DNA of 64,000 bases from Carya illinoinensis (GCF_018687715.1 NC_056755.1:30716501-30780500); one strand, 5' to 3'. Shown: positions 31,919 to 44,610, counted from the first letter of the stretch. Numbers and translations: made by a program. Notes: generated by a model from the letters alone, not told the origin.

Positions 31919-34900
31919 GAAGAGTCCGTTTGTATGAGTTTTATGCTTGTACTTTGTTTGATTCCGGTGCGTCGCAGTCATTTGTATCTTCCACGTTTGC
32001 GCGGGTGTGTAATTTGGTTACGGAACCGTTGCCGAAGTCTATGGTAGTGGCTCTACCTGATGGTGAAATGGTGTGGTGTTCCAAGGTTGCTTTGGGATGC
32101 CCGTTAAATTTTGAGGGAAGGTTCTTGGATGCTGATTTGGTAGTATTCAAGCTGTTGGGTTTTGATATCATCCTCAGAATGGATTGGCTATACCGATATT
32201 CTGCTAATATTAATTGCAGAAGTCGGAAAATTAGCTTTCAGCTTCCAGATGGTGATTGTCTGGAATTTGCGGGAAGTAAATTAAAAGAAAAGCCGATAAT
32301 TATATCGGCGATTCAAGCAAGAAGAGAGATTGCATGGGGAGCGGATGCATTCTTGGTTCAGATGGTGTCCACGCCGTCTGAGAAGAAGTCGTTGGCAGAC
32401 ATTCCAGTTGTGGAAGAATTCCCCGATGTGTTTGTGGATGACTTGCACGGACTAGCCCCTGTGCGGGAGATGGAGTTTGTTATAGACTTGGAACCTGGAG
32501 CGGCTCCTGTGCATAAAGCTCCTTATCGCATGGCACCGGCTGAATTAAAAGAGTTGAAGACTCAGTTGCAAGAGCTGGTAGAGAAGGGATTTATTCAGCC
32601 TAGTACTTCACCGTGGGGTGCACCAGTTTTGTTTGTTAAAAAGAAAGATGGAACCCTCTGTATGTGCATAGATTATCGGGAATTGAATAAGGTGACCATC
32701 AAAAATAAATATCCTCTCCCGCGGATAGATGATTTATTTGATCAGCTTCAAGGAGCAGCCGTGTTCTCTAAAATTGATTTGAGGTCGGGATACTACCAGC
32801 TGAGGATCAGAGACAAGGATGTGCCTAAGACTGCTTTCAGGTCGAGGTATGGGCATTATGAATTTAAGGTGATGCCGTTTGGGTTAGCTAATGCCCCTGC
32901 TGCTTTCATGGATTTAATGAATCGAGTGTTTCGACCTTATCTGGATTCCGTTGTGGTAGTATTTATTGATGATATTCTGATTTATTCCCGAGATGTTGAA
33001 GAGCATGTGTATCATCTTCGTCTGGTACTTGGGAAATTGAGAGAACACCAGTTGTACGCCAAGCTTAGTAAGTGTGAATTCTGGTTGGAAGAAGTTAAAT
33101 TTCTTGGGCATGTAATTTCCCGAGACTGAGTGGCTGTTGATCCTAGTAAGGTAGAAGCCATTTTGTCATGGCAGCGCCCGACTATAGTGCGCGAGATCTG
33201 GAGTTTCTTGGGGCTCGCCGGGTACTACCGAAGATTTGTAGAGGGTTTTGCTCGCCTATCCGGACCTCTCACAGCTTTGACTCGGAAGAATACAGAGTTT
33301 GTTTGGTCAGAGAAATGTGAGAGAAGCTTCCAGGAATTAAAGAACCGGTTGACGACAGCACCAGTGTTAGCGCTCCCAGAACCGCATAAGCCATTTGTAA
33401 TCTTCAGTGATGCGTCTAAGTTTGGTTTGGGTTGTGTCCTTATGCAGGAAGGACGAGTTGTTGCCTATGCATCTCGTCAGCTAAAGGACCATGAGAAGAA
33501 TTATCCGACGCACGATTTAGAATTGGTTGCGATTGTTTTTGCTCTCAAGATCTGGCGGCACTTCTTGTATGGGGAAGCTTGCGAGGTATTTACTGATCAC
33601 AAGAGCTTGAAGCATTTGTTTTCCCAGAAAAATCTGAATATGAGGCAGAGGCGATGGCTAGAGCTAATCAGTGACTATCAGTGTGAGATCAAGTACCATC
33701 CGGGGAAGGCTAATATAGTTGCTGATGCTTTGAGCCGGAAGTCACACTTGGAGGATGAAGCCGAGCCGTCAGAATTGGGTTCGTTGCTTTGTGGGATGAG
33801 AAGGCTCCTTATAGAGAGTTCGCAGCAAGAAGAGATTTTATCTTCAGTTCTTGATATTCGGGTAACTGATTTTGAAGAATTGAAGACTCTTCAAAGGAAG
33901 GATCCGAAGCTGCTGGATATCCGAAAAAGAGTCAGAAAATCTCGAGGGCCGTTGCATTATAGCATGGATAACGATGGGATACTTCGGTATCGAGATCGCA
34001 GAGTGGTCCCCAAGGATTCGGAATTCAAAGAACGAATCATGGCAGAAGCTCATGCGGCCCCTTATTCAGTTCATCCCGGCAGTACAAAGATGTATCGAGA
34101 CTTGAAGAAAAATTACTGGTGGGATGGAATGAAGAAGGATATTGCCTTATATGTTGAGAAATGCCACACATGCCGTCAAGTGAAGGCCGAGCATCAAAGA
34201 CCTGCAGGTATGCTCCAACCCCTCCCTATTCCTGAGTGGAAATGGGATGACATCATGATGGACTTTGTAGTGGGTTTGCCGAGAACGCCTAGTGGGAAAA
34301 ATTCTATTTGGGTGATTGTTGATCGGTTAACGAAGAGTGCTCATTTTCTGCCTGTTAATAACACCGACTCTTTGGGTAAGTTGACCCGCTTGTATGTCAA
34401 GGAGATAGTGCGGCTACATGGCATACCAAAGAGTATAGTGTCGGATCGAGACCCGAGGTTCACGTCGTAGTTCTGGAAGAGTTTGCAAGCAGCTTTGGGT
34501 ACTAAGTTGAAGTTCAGTAATGCATATCACCCGCAGACAGACGGCCAGTCAGAGCGCACCATTCAGACCCTTGAAGACATGTTGCGAGCATGTGTCATGG
34601 AATTTCAAGGGAGTTGGGAAAACCATTTGCCGCTCATCGAGTTTGCATATAATAACAGCTTCCATGCGACCATTCAGATGGCTCCCTACGAAGCTCTTTA
34701 TGGGAGAAAGTGCAGGTCGCCCTTGTGTTGGGATGAAGTCGGGGAGAGTAGGATAATTGGACCCGAAATAATTCAAGAAATGCAAAGTCAAGTCTGGATC
34801 ATCAGAGATAAAATGGCGGCAGCTCAGAGTCGCCAGAAAAGCTACGCTGATACCAGGAGGAGAGAGTTGTCTTTTGAAGTTGGTGATTGGGTTTATCTCA

Positions 34901-35304
34901 AAGTCTCTCCCATGAGAGGTGTTAAGCGTTTTGGTAAGAAGAGGAAGTTAGATCCGAGGTATGTCGGCCCTTTTCAGATTCTGGAGAAGGTAGGGTCCGT
35001 CGCCTATAGAGTTGCTTTGCCAGGATATTTTGGGGATATTCATGATGTCTTCCATGTATCATCCCTGAAGAAGAGCTTTGGACAGTAGGAGCCACGCTTC
35101 GTCGACCCAGCGGGTATTCAGTTGCAACCGGATCTCACTTATGAAGTTGTTCCGTCGCAGATCATGGATTGGAAGGAGCAACAGTTGAGGTCCAAGACGA
35201 TACCTTTGGTTAAGGTGGTTTGGGGAGATCCGTTAGCTCAAGACTTCTCTTGGGAACGAGTAGCGGACATGAGGGAGCAGTACCCGTATTTGTTTGAAGG
35301 ATGA
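31919..35304 (+). pseudogene. gypsy B Pol polyprotein (three stops)
   Basis: Protease, RT, RNase H, integrase with chromodomain. Protease FDSGAS at 31,957. RT with [17 protein letters not shown] and FIDD at 32,962-32,973. RNase H with [10 protein letters not shown] near 33,405 and TDHKSLKHL near 33,594. Integrase zinc site with KCHTC near 34,159, catalytic D at 34,261, D at 34,444 and E at 34,552. The C-terminal chromodomain lies at about 35,128-35,304. Stops at 33127-33129 (Gly codon in C), 34468-34470 and 35086-35088 (both Gln codons in relatives) are the only breaks, with no frameshift noticed. All catalytic residues are retained. Confidence 0.92.
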
Positions 35305-35408
35305 AGGTATGTATCTTAATCTTGGTCACAGTTGGTTTATGTGCTTTTATGTGGCTTGCTTTAAGATGGTGGTTGATATTGCAAATTTCGAGGACGAAAT
35401 TTGTTTTT

Positions 35409-35420
35409 AAGGGGGGGAGG
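35409..35420 (+). other. gypsy B polypurine tract
   Basis: AAGGGGGGGAGG immediately before the 3' LTR, primer for plus-strand DNA synthesis. It is preceded at about 35,386-35,405 by an 8-bp inverted repeat (AAATTTCG/CGAAATTT, loop AGGA) that is also present in D and, with one change, in C. Confidence 0.85.
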
Positions 35421-35796
35421 ATGTGATGACCCGCTTTCGCTTCCATTTTCACTGAAATGGTTGTTTTTATTTTAATTAATATATTGGTTTATTTATTTTA
35501 ATTTATTGCGCTTTAAAATTGGTTTTTTTTATTTAATTGATGTTGTGTTTTATTTCTTTTAGTTTGTTTCCTTTTTACGGATTTTAAATCTCGTTGCGGC
35601 GGTCTAGTTTTGTTTTCCCGGACTGAGGATTAGATCTCATCTTCCTTCCCTACACCTCTTTTCTTTTTTTTCCTTTTTCTTTTTCTTTTTTCTCTTTTTT
35701 CTTCTTTCTTTTTCCCTTTCTTTTTCTCTTTTTTTTTTTCTTTTTCTTTCTTTTCTTTTTTTTTCTTCCATCCCCTTCCCGCTTCGACCCCCCCGG

Positions 35797-35921
<125 letters not shown>

Positions 35922-37181
35922 ACGCCGGAGCCCTTTCAGCCTCGACCCGCCGCCGTCCGGCCACCGTGCGGCTCACCGCTGCCACCGTTCGACTCCCCTC
36001 CCTCCGGCGCACCTCCCCACCAAAACCCACCCCCATCCGGCCAGCCGTTTGGCCGGAAAAGCCCTTCAAAGCCTGCACGGTTTTTGCTCCGATCCGCTGC
36101 CGTCGCTCCACCTCCGGCCACCATTTCTTCACCACTTCATCACCGGTCCCTTACCGTCCTAACCCACCTATTTTCGGCCTCCAACGACCACCGGAACAGC
36201 TCCCACGAGCTAGCTTTCCTTTTTGGGAAATCCAGCCTCCCACCGCCGTTACTGCTGCCACCCACGGCCAACCACCACTTCCAATAGCTTCACAATCATC
36301 CCTAGACCATTCCTTATCAATCCCAAGCCCTGGTTTGTCCCCGTTCAAAAGTGGGTATTTCACAACCCACGGCCACAGTGAATTTTCACTGTAACGTTGC
36401 TTTTTCTCCACCGTTTGCAACGCCTGGTGTTTTCTAAAATTGCCATATAGCGCTGTAAGTATTTTCCAAACCCTATTTTCAGATTTAAATATATATCGCT
36501 CATTCAATTTCCTTATTGCTGCTGGTTGGTTGATTCCGGACTGAGTCCGAGGAGTTCGAGGGTCGAATGGATGGAGGACGGAGTTGCTTGATTTATTGTG
36601 TTATGGTTGGTTGTTTGTTTTGTGCATTGATCATTGCATTTGCATGGTGCATGCACGTGTATTTTATTTTATCTGAGAAATCCTGTTTTGTTGGCGTGAA
36701 TGGTTTTGGGTGCGTGTGTCTCACGAGCCCAAGCCAGGATGGGTTATTATCTCGGTGGAGCTCCTCTGGTCACTCGGGAGTGGATAAAATTGAGTGACAT
36801 CTCCTGGGTTGTCGCAGGGCGACGACCAGATCGCACGATACGGTAACGCTGTCGTGTCGACTCCGTGGTCCTTAGAGTGGCGGGGACTAGAGGATGGCCT
36901 GCTCAGGTACGTGCTGGGCGCGAGTCTGGGCATCACTCGTGTAGGTGTCACATGCGTGGTCGTTACCTGCGGTGTGGCACAGAGCCAGGGTGTGCGGATG
37001 ATCCCTAGGGGAGATCATGGTGCATGCATAATTGGATCGTTTTTATGGTTTTCGGATGTGGGCCATTTTCTGAGAAAATGGCGAGGTTGGTTTTGAGGCT
37101 TTTGATCCATTTTCTGGGAAAATAGTGGTTTGGGTCATTATCTGGGATAATGGCGAGGCTTGGTTTTGAGGATATGTTTTT

Positions 37182-37409
37182 ATGGACCAAATGAGTTTTT
37201 TGGCGTGCGTGATAAAAATGTGGTTTTGCGGGACTTGTGCATTGGCTTTTCTTGCATCCATGTTGCTTGAGTTCTATGTGTTTTTATCTGGTGGTGTTTG
37301 GGTTTTACTTACCTGCGGTACCATTTTTGGTTCCGTAGCTTTTGGTGCAGAGTTCGAGGATGAGGAGGAGGAGGCTGAGCCCGAGGATGCGGCTCCATCG
37401 GGTTGCTGA
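37182..37409 (+). other. Acidic short ORF inside the gypsy B 3' LTR
   Basis: A 75-codon ORF, hydrophobic in its first two thirds and ending in an acidic run (EFEDEEEEAEPEDAA). The same ORF end occurs in the 5' LTR (29,856-30,083), in A (9,584-9,826) and in D (41,605-41,862, minus), and the last about 30 codons are also in frame in C (stops at 52,538 and 58,934, minus). Coding status is unknown. Confidence 0.35.
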
Positions 37410-37672
37410 TGTTATGCTTTGTATTTGATATTATATTATATGCGTGTTTTGTAATATTTTATTTATGTACGTTTTGGAATAGCTTTGTATTAAACAAGAA
37501 AAATTCTGGTACTTAGTTATTGACTTGCTTTTCGCTGTGTATTTCTCTTGCACATTCTTCGTTTATACACACATTTGGCACACGTCGATAGGGTGATGAC
37601 CCGTGAGGTCATCATCCGGAAGTCTCAATTTTCCCGTGTCCGTGCATGAGGATTTGGGGGCGTCCCAGGAGT

Positions 37673-38208
37673 CGACTGGTGGGGGCGGTGCAGGTCACGG
37701 CGGTAAACTGGGCGGTGGAAGAAACGGACGGAAATGGGTGGCTGGGTCGCGCGCACGGAGAAACGAAGAAGGAAAAGGAAAGAAAGAAAAAAAAAAGGAA
37801 AAAGAGAAGGAAAAAAAAAAGAAAAGAGGAAAAAGAAAAAGAGAAAAAGAAAAGATGGAAAAAAGAAATGAGATCCAATCCTCACCTCTGGAGTCCAGAA
37901 ACTGATCCGAGAAAAATAATTTTAAAAGCTATAAAACGACTAAAATAATTTAAACACCACATCAAACTAAAATATAATAAATAATTAGTAAAAACCAACA
38001 ACTAAATTTTAAATCAAAAAATAAACTAAAATAAATTACACAGCAATTTAAATTCAAAACGATAATAATATTAAGAAAACTCTACAAAACAAATATCACA
38101 ACTAAATAAATCTAATTAAAATACGATAATTTAAAATAAAAGAACTAATATTTTAATTAAATTAAAATACTCATTCAGTGAAAATACACTTAAAAATGGG
38201 ATATCACA
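37673..38208 (-). repeat. Element D 3' LTR, inner piece
   Basis: Continues the D LTR after the gypsy B insertion: GGTGGGGGCGGTGCAGGTCA here corresponds to GGTGGGGGCAGTGCAGGTCA near 42,892. It has a purine-rich tract at 37,758-37,870 and ends GGATATCACA at 38208, next to the reversed purine tract. Confidence 0.85.
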
Positions 38209-41200
38209 TCCTTTCCCCTTAAAATAAATTTCGTCCTCGAAATTTGTAAGGTCAAACATCATTGACAAAGCAGGATACAAGATACAACTCATAACACATT
38301 TGGGAGAAACATACCATCATTAACACCCAAACAATTAATGATATTTCTCTCTCTTGTCTACTCCTATAGGCGATTCCATCATACCCACACAAGTCTCCAA
38401 ATGACCATCACTTCTAGTACTCCTAAGGCAACTATGTAATCCGAAATCTCCAATTCCACAAAAAACTTAATACAACACCCAGTAAACTCCAATGGTTATT
38501 ATCTTTGCGCTATAAACTGTATTAATCTCAATCGACTCTCGTGCTAAAAGAAAACTTCCAAACCTCTATTATATTCCACAAGTTGGTAACCTATTAGTCA
38601 CTTCCAAAGTAAACCATCAATAAGCATAAATTACACAACCAATGATTAATCTTCCATTAAAATTTTGAATCACTACTAATTCCTCAAAATCAGCACAAAA
38701 TTTGAATATTTAATTATCTCAAGAAAAAAGCATGCTTCCGTGTGCATTTTGATAATTCGACAAAATATAAAAAAGACTATGTCCTCATAAATCAATAGTA
38801 CAAGCTAACTCAACACCTGAAAACAAGAAAATAATTTCTCACACTTCAATAGAAAATAATATACCTCCAAAAGCCATGAATTATTACTCACTCCTCATTT
38901 GACTCTTGCTACCTTAATCAAAATTAACATTCCGCAAAAATACATCCATTGATTGAGGACAGAAATTAATACTAATCAACCTCCAGGCCCCAAATTGAAA
39001 ACACATAACATCATCCCAAAATACATCTGTCTCTTCTAAAGATAAGGAACATATCCAAAAGGCCCAAGTCCTTCTCGGCCAACCAACGAGAGCGCCCATA
39101 ACTTCTACCCGATATCTCACACTTCAAGCTCATTACCTATATTTTGAATAACATCTAATCTTGCAATAACTAACTCACTATAAACTACCATTGACTTCAC
39201 CTAGACATAATTGAAATGCTCTTGGTAACTCACCCACCTACTTGTACCCTCAAAAACTCTAGTATTAAAACTTCTAACGCACATCACAAATGAATCTCAA
39301 GACACGCCATACTGTTTAAATCTTCAATCCATCAAAAACTATTGAACAACACTCATGGATCTTAATGCTTTATTACTTCATACATATGATTATGCTACCC
39401 ACCGTTGATGCATAAGTTTCAACTTCCAAGATTTTATCATACACCACACATGGTGACCTAATGAAACAATATCCCTAATTCTCCCAACTGGATACTTGAT
39501 CTCCAAAGAAAAGTATAGCCTCACAAATTTAAATTCCTATGACTTCAAGTCGCAATTACTTCTCAAGATAAACACAACAGTTGTTACAAACCATCATTCC
39601 AATGGGTAACCTGCTTCGACTGCACATTTCGTTCAACTTACCAAACAACTCAAAGCCAATATCTCTTGAATATAATATTATCACACAGATTCCTATTCAA
39701 CTCCTACCAAGCCAAAAATAAATGAGACTAGGACCAGCACTCTTCGAAATCCATACATACTCACCATTACTACTCATCGATCTCTTGCACTCTTAGCCAA
39801 CACCAAAAATCATTCAAACGTACAAGTGATCCATTATCACATTTCCATCATTTGGACTTATATCCTCAACTCAACAAGAATTATTCTTGAATCCACTCAA
39901 CTTATATCCTTAAATCAGCAACTAGCCATTGCTTAAAATTTGGTACCAATAATGACCTTAAACCTGCTAAGAATCCATTCCCAAAAGTCTATGGATCATA
40001 TAGCCTCAAATTCAATCGTATTCAATACCAACATAATATCTACTATTTCCAACACCCTGATAGACCTATATCTTTCGAATCAATAAAATCATTCCCTAAA
40101 ATATGCTACTACAACCTCGAGTTAAAAATAATTATTTTTTAAACTAGCTCGATATCTTCAATCCTCAAAGAAATACACGAACTAGATCATTACCTTCAAT
40201 CCTCAAAGAAATCTACTCTAGAAAATTTTTTATATCAATAACTCAACTCTAATCAACCTCATTTTAATGGTTACAAACTAATCACTCACTAGAGTAGATC
40301 AAGCTACAACACTAAGTCTGTAAAACTAAGAACTCAAATCTTATTATATATCAGTCCTTCAACTTTGCAATTCTAAAACCTTAAATCAAATAAGAACCAT
40401 CTTCCAGAACTTCTAAGATCAATGAACTTATATCCCATGATAGAACAATCGACTCCCAAATCTTTCAAAATCTAAAACATTAATGGATAATAAATCATTT
40501 TCTGAAATTCTCAACATTGATGGCTTTAATCCAAAACATTCACCTTAAAAGCTTGTAAAATCTAAAGCCCCAATTGCCACGAAATCACTCATCCGAATCA
40601 AGGAAATTTAAAACTTGAAATTTAATTATTTCCCCCAAAGCTTGTCAAATCTAACACCTTAATTATCATAAACTTATTTTCCTAAAATCTATAAGGCCTC
40701 AAACCTTAAATAAAATTCTCTTAAACATATCTTTAAAGTTCGTTGAACCTACACTCTCCTATTCTATAGCCTCGTTACATAAATTCTACAAAACCTTGAC
40801 CTCAATCATCTTAAGCGACTTAAAGCTAATTCCTCTCCTCATTGCGATGTGAGTTCCCACCTTACAAAGATTGCCTAAACCATGACATTCCCTTCAGACC
40901 TCAACATCATACAGGCAAACTACATCGCTAAAAATTCAAGCCTACTACACTAAATGTTCATGCCTAATAATAGTATCCTCGATTATACCGCCTTCTTGCC
41001 ATAACGTAACCCTTAACCCCAATTTCAACTCCGAACAAAACAAATCAAAATAAATTAAAACAAAATAAATAAAATAACATACACTGAAATAAATAAAACA
41101 AATAAAACAACATACTTCCAATTCCAATAAGATCAAACCAAACCAAACCAAATCAAATAGAATTAAATCAAATAAAATCGAATCAAGTTAAATAAAAACA

Positions 41201-41309
41201 ATTCAAATTAAATAAACAAGATAATACCAACTCAAGCTTTTAAAACTTTCTGGTACTCCACCTATGGGACATGTGGTTTTACCCAGAGCCGAACCGCTCT
41301 GATACCACT
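38209..41309 (-). other. Element D interior, non-coding
   Basis: 3.1 kb without any gag, RT or integrase motif on either strand. On the minus strand the first about 350 bases after the PBS resemble the gypsy B leader (GGTAAAACCACATGTCCC, then T-rich DNA), and the last bases before the LTR keep AAATTTCGAGGACGAAATTT and a purine tract. Between about 40,360 and 40,760 there are loose repeats around AAAATCTAAA.C.TTAAT. The remainder is AT-rich. Confidence 0.7.
41296..41307 (-). other. Element D primer-binding site
   Basis: GCTCTGATACCA on the plus strand, i.e. TGGTATCAGAGC on the minus strand, adjacent to the 5' LTR. Confidence 0.9.
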
Positions 41310-43422
41310 TGTGATGCCCCCAACTCCCACGTACGGACACGTGGAAATCAAAGTGTCGGGATGATGATAACACGGGTCACACATCCTATCGCCAAGTGTC
41401 AAGCGCATGTACATGCAACAAGTGTACAATAAAATCACGCAGCGGATAAGAAAAGTCTAAAAACTAAGTACCAGAATTTTTGTTTAATACAAACCCGCTT
41501 AAACCACACATAATAAAATATTACAAGTCTCAAATATTGTTTCAAAATCAAAATACAAGACATAAAAACTAATAGAGATATTTTTTGACATAAACAACTC
41601 CAAATCAAAAATCTGGCAAAGCCGCCTCCTCGAGCTCAACCTCCTCCTCCTCCTCGATATCTGCATCAAAATCTACAGTTCCAAAATAGTACCGCAGGTA
41701 AGTAATAAACCAAACAAACGTCAAGATAAAAAGTATATTCATGCCACAACAATATGCATGAAAGTGATGCCAAACGCATATATCCCAAAAGTCCACGTTT
41801 CCCACGCATGCCAAAAATCTCATTTTGGCCCAAAACATTCCCTTTAAACATAACTTCGCCATTATCCTAGATAATGGCCCAAAAACTAAATCATCAGAGC
41901 ACTGTAGGCGGGAATAGTAAGCGGGATTCTACCACCATCCCTACGCATGCACCGTAGGTGGGAATCACAGGCAGGATTCTACCGTCGTCCCTGCTTACCA
42001 CCATCCCTATGCCGCGTGCACCGTAGGCGGGAATCATAGGCAGGACTTTACCACCATCCCTGCTCACCACCATCCCTACACGTGCCTTTTACTCAAACCA
42101 GTCAATCCAATTGTTCACATATACCATAAATCATTTCTCGCTTACAAGCCCAGTTTTCATTTTACAAACACATGTACATGCATGCAATTACACGAAAATC
42201 TAGTTTTTCCTTTTTAAACATGGACATGCATGCACTATACAATGAAAACATCAAGGCACAAAATCTCCAACAAATTTCAACATCAACCAAACATAATAAA
42301 CTCCATCCTCAAATCCATCTGACCCCCGACTTCTCAGACTCCATCCGATTAACCAACCAGTCACAATTTATCGTTAAAGCAAAGATATATTTTAATCTAA
42401 AAGAAAGTTTGAAAAATACTTACAGTGCTATATAATAATTTTTGAAGGATCAAGGAGCTGCAAACGGTGGAGAAAAAACAACGTAACAGTGTAAAATACA
42501 CTATGGCCGTGGGTTGTAAAATACCCACTTTCGAACGGGGACAAACCAAGACTTGGGATTGATAGGGAATGGCCTAGAGGTGTTTATGAAGCTAATGGAA
42601 GTGAGAGTTGGCTGTGTGTGGAGGTGGAAATGGCGGTGGAAGAGAAAAAATGACAAAATGGAGATGAGCTCGTGGGAGCTGCTCCGGCAACAGATCCGAA
42701 CTGGAAATGAGTAGTTTAGGATGGCAAGAGGTAGGTAATGAAGTAGTGAAGAGATGGTGGCCGGAGGTGGAACGACGGTGGCGAAAAGGAGGAAAAACCA
42801 TGCGGAATGGTGGGGCTCTCGGTGGCTAATGGTGGCACGAGAGGGGCTAATATTTGGTGGGCAGGTGCGCCGGCCGGAGGGGAGTCAATCGGTGGGGGCA
42901 GTGCAGGTCACGACGGCGAACTGGGCGGTGGAAGAAATGAACGAAAATAGGGGGCTGGGTCGCACGCACAGAGAAACGGAGGAGGAAAACGAAAGAAAGA
43001 AAAGAAAAAAAGGAAAAATAGAAGAAAAAGAAAAAGAAAAGGGGAAAAGAAAAAGAGAAAAAGAAAAGATAGGGAAAAGAAATGAGGTCCAATCCTCACC
43101 TCTGGAGTCCAGAAACTGATCCGACGAAAACAATTTTAAAAGCTATAAAATGACTAAAATAATTTAAACACCACATCAAACTAAAATATAATAAATAATT
43201 AGTAAAAACTAGCAACTAAATTTTAAATCCAAAAACAAACTAAAATAAATTACACAGCAATTTAAATTCAAAACGATAATAATATTAAGAAAGCTCTACA
43301 AAACAAATATCACAACTAAATAAATCCAATTAAAATACGATAATTTAAAATAAAAGAACTAATATTTTAATTAAATTAAAATACTCCTTCAATGAAAATA
43401 CACGTAAAAACGGGGTATCACA
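41310..43422 (-). repeat. Element D 5' LTR
   Basis: A 2,113-bp LTR, complete copy for the family D, TGTGATGCCCCC at its left end and GGGGTATCACA at its right. It includes the acidic ORF (41,605-41,862), three imperfect units of 50-69 bp starting CAC(C/T)GTAGG at 41,900, 41,950 and 42,019, and a purine-rich tract near 42,985-43,085. Confidence 0.9.
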
Positions 43423-43611
43423 AAAAATATGAAAAAAAAACAAATAATAAAGATGCAATACTTAAGAACAAACATCACTAAAAGAATGTTGTCAAAATTC
43501 ATCCAAAAAATATAATAAATAAAATTAAGTCTCAACAACCTCTAAAATAGCTTATTACAAATCATTCAGAAAAGAAAGTAATAATGAATCCCTAAAATAA
43601 CATCGTGATAG

Positions 43612-44600
43612 TCAATATTGACTCCATTTATTTTTCATTCGTTTAATAAAATCAATCTGAATTGTTGGGTCCTTTAGGGCAATAAAAATTTCTCTATAAG
43701 ATTTTAAAAAACGTACCTCACTTGCATCCCTAAAAATCTCATAGTAATTTTCTATCTATTCTAACTCCCATACAATAGCCATCACCTTGTAAATGCTACG
43801 ACCAGGTTTATCGAAGGATGATGTTATAATCCACTTTTCAAGTACATCACACAAATGTGTGAAATATTTATCAAATATTTGAATTTCTTTTTTCCTTTTC
43901 CTACCTTGGACTGCAGGACTAACCTGTTTATTTTCTTTCATCTAAGTGTCTAAATTAATTTGAATATCACCAGATTCGTCATTTGAGTCATCAATCTCTT
44001 CTAACTCTAACAATGCATCATTTTACTAATCACATCTTATTGCATCTTCAAAACTCAATCCAGAGGATGATGCCCAAGTTCCCTCATCAGTTGCAGTTAT
44101 ACCCTAAACATTATATCCAACTTGAAAATATGAGCCAAACCTGCATTCCGAAACTTAGCTGCTTTTGGAAATTCCTGTATATGCAATGTAATTAATTAGA
44201 TTAAGTATTAATTGATTATATAGAAGAAACTAAATAGGTGAAAACTTAGTACCTGTAACTTTTTGCCCACCACTCATCTGTAGCATCAACTGTCTTCTTC
44301 ACAAGATCCCATCCAAGGTCAATTTCTTTTCGAATCAATTTTGTCCAAATTTTCCAATCATTTTTTAAACTTATGAATTTGTAGTTAAATTCTTTACCAA
44401 TTTTCTCGCTAAACTTATTAATTACATTTTTCCATCCTACCTCATTAATATGGATTCCTGGACGGTTACCAGCTTAAATCTCACTAATTCATATGTCTAC
44501 ATAATCCTCTAACATTTTATCTATCCAAATTAATCTTGTTGTCTGACTATCTTGCCTTTGTATAGTAGCAACAACATTATTTTGATTTATCTTAGAAATG
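43612..44600 (-). pseudogene. PIF/Harbinger Myb/SANT-like ORF
   Basis: Second protein of the PIF/Harbinger pair, a DNA-binding partner of the transposase. On the minus strand: AGNRPGIHINEVGWKNVI near 44,480-44,430, LKNDWKIWTKLI near 44,345, LGWD, and DEWW near 44,270, matching the Myb/SANT-like domain. After a 78-bp intron (44175-44252) EFPKAAKFRNAGL-type residues follow, and the C-terminal part has FIALKDPTIQIDFI, ending at the stop at 43612-43614. A frame slip at an A-run beside the donor and several stops make it a relic; no start codon was found. Confidence 0.75.
44175..44252 (-). other. Intron in the Myb/SANT-like ORF
   Basis: 78-bp minus-strand intron, donor CAG/GTACTAAG and acceptor TATACAG/GAA. 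Its removal joins the DEWW exon to the KFRNAGL exon. Confidence 0.6.
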
Positions 44601-44610
44601 TTTGTTATGT

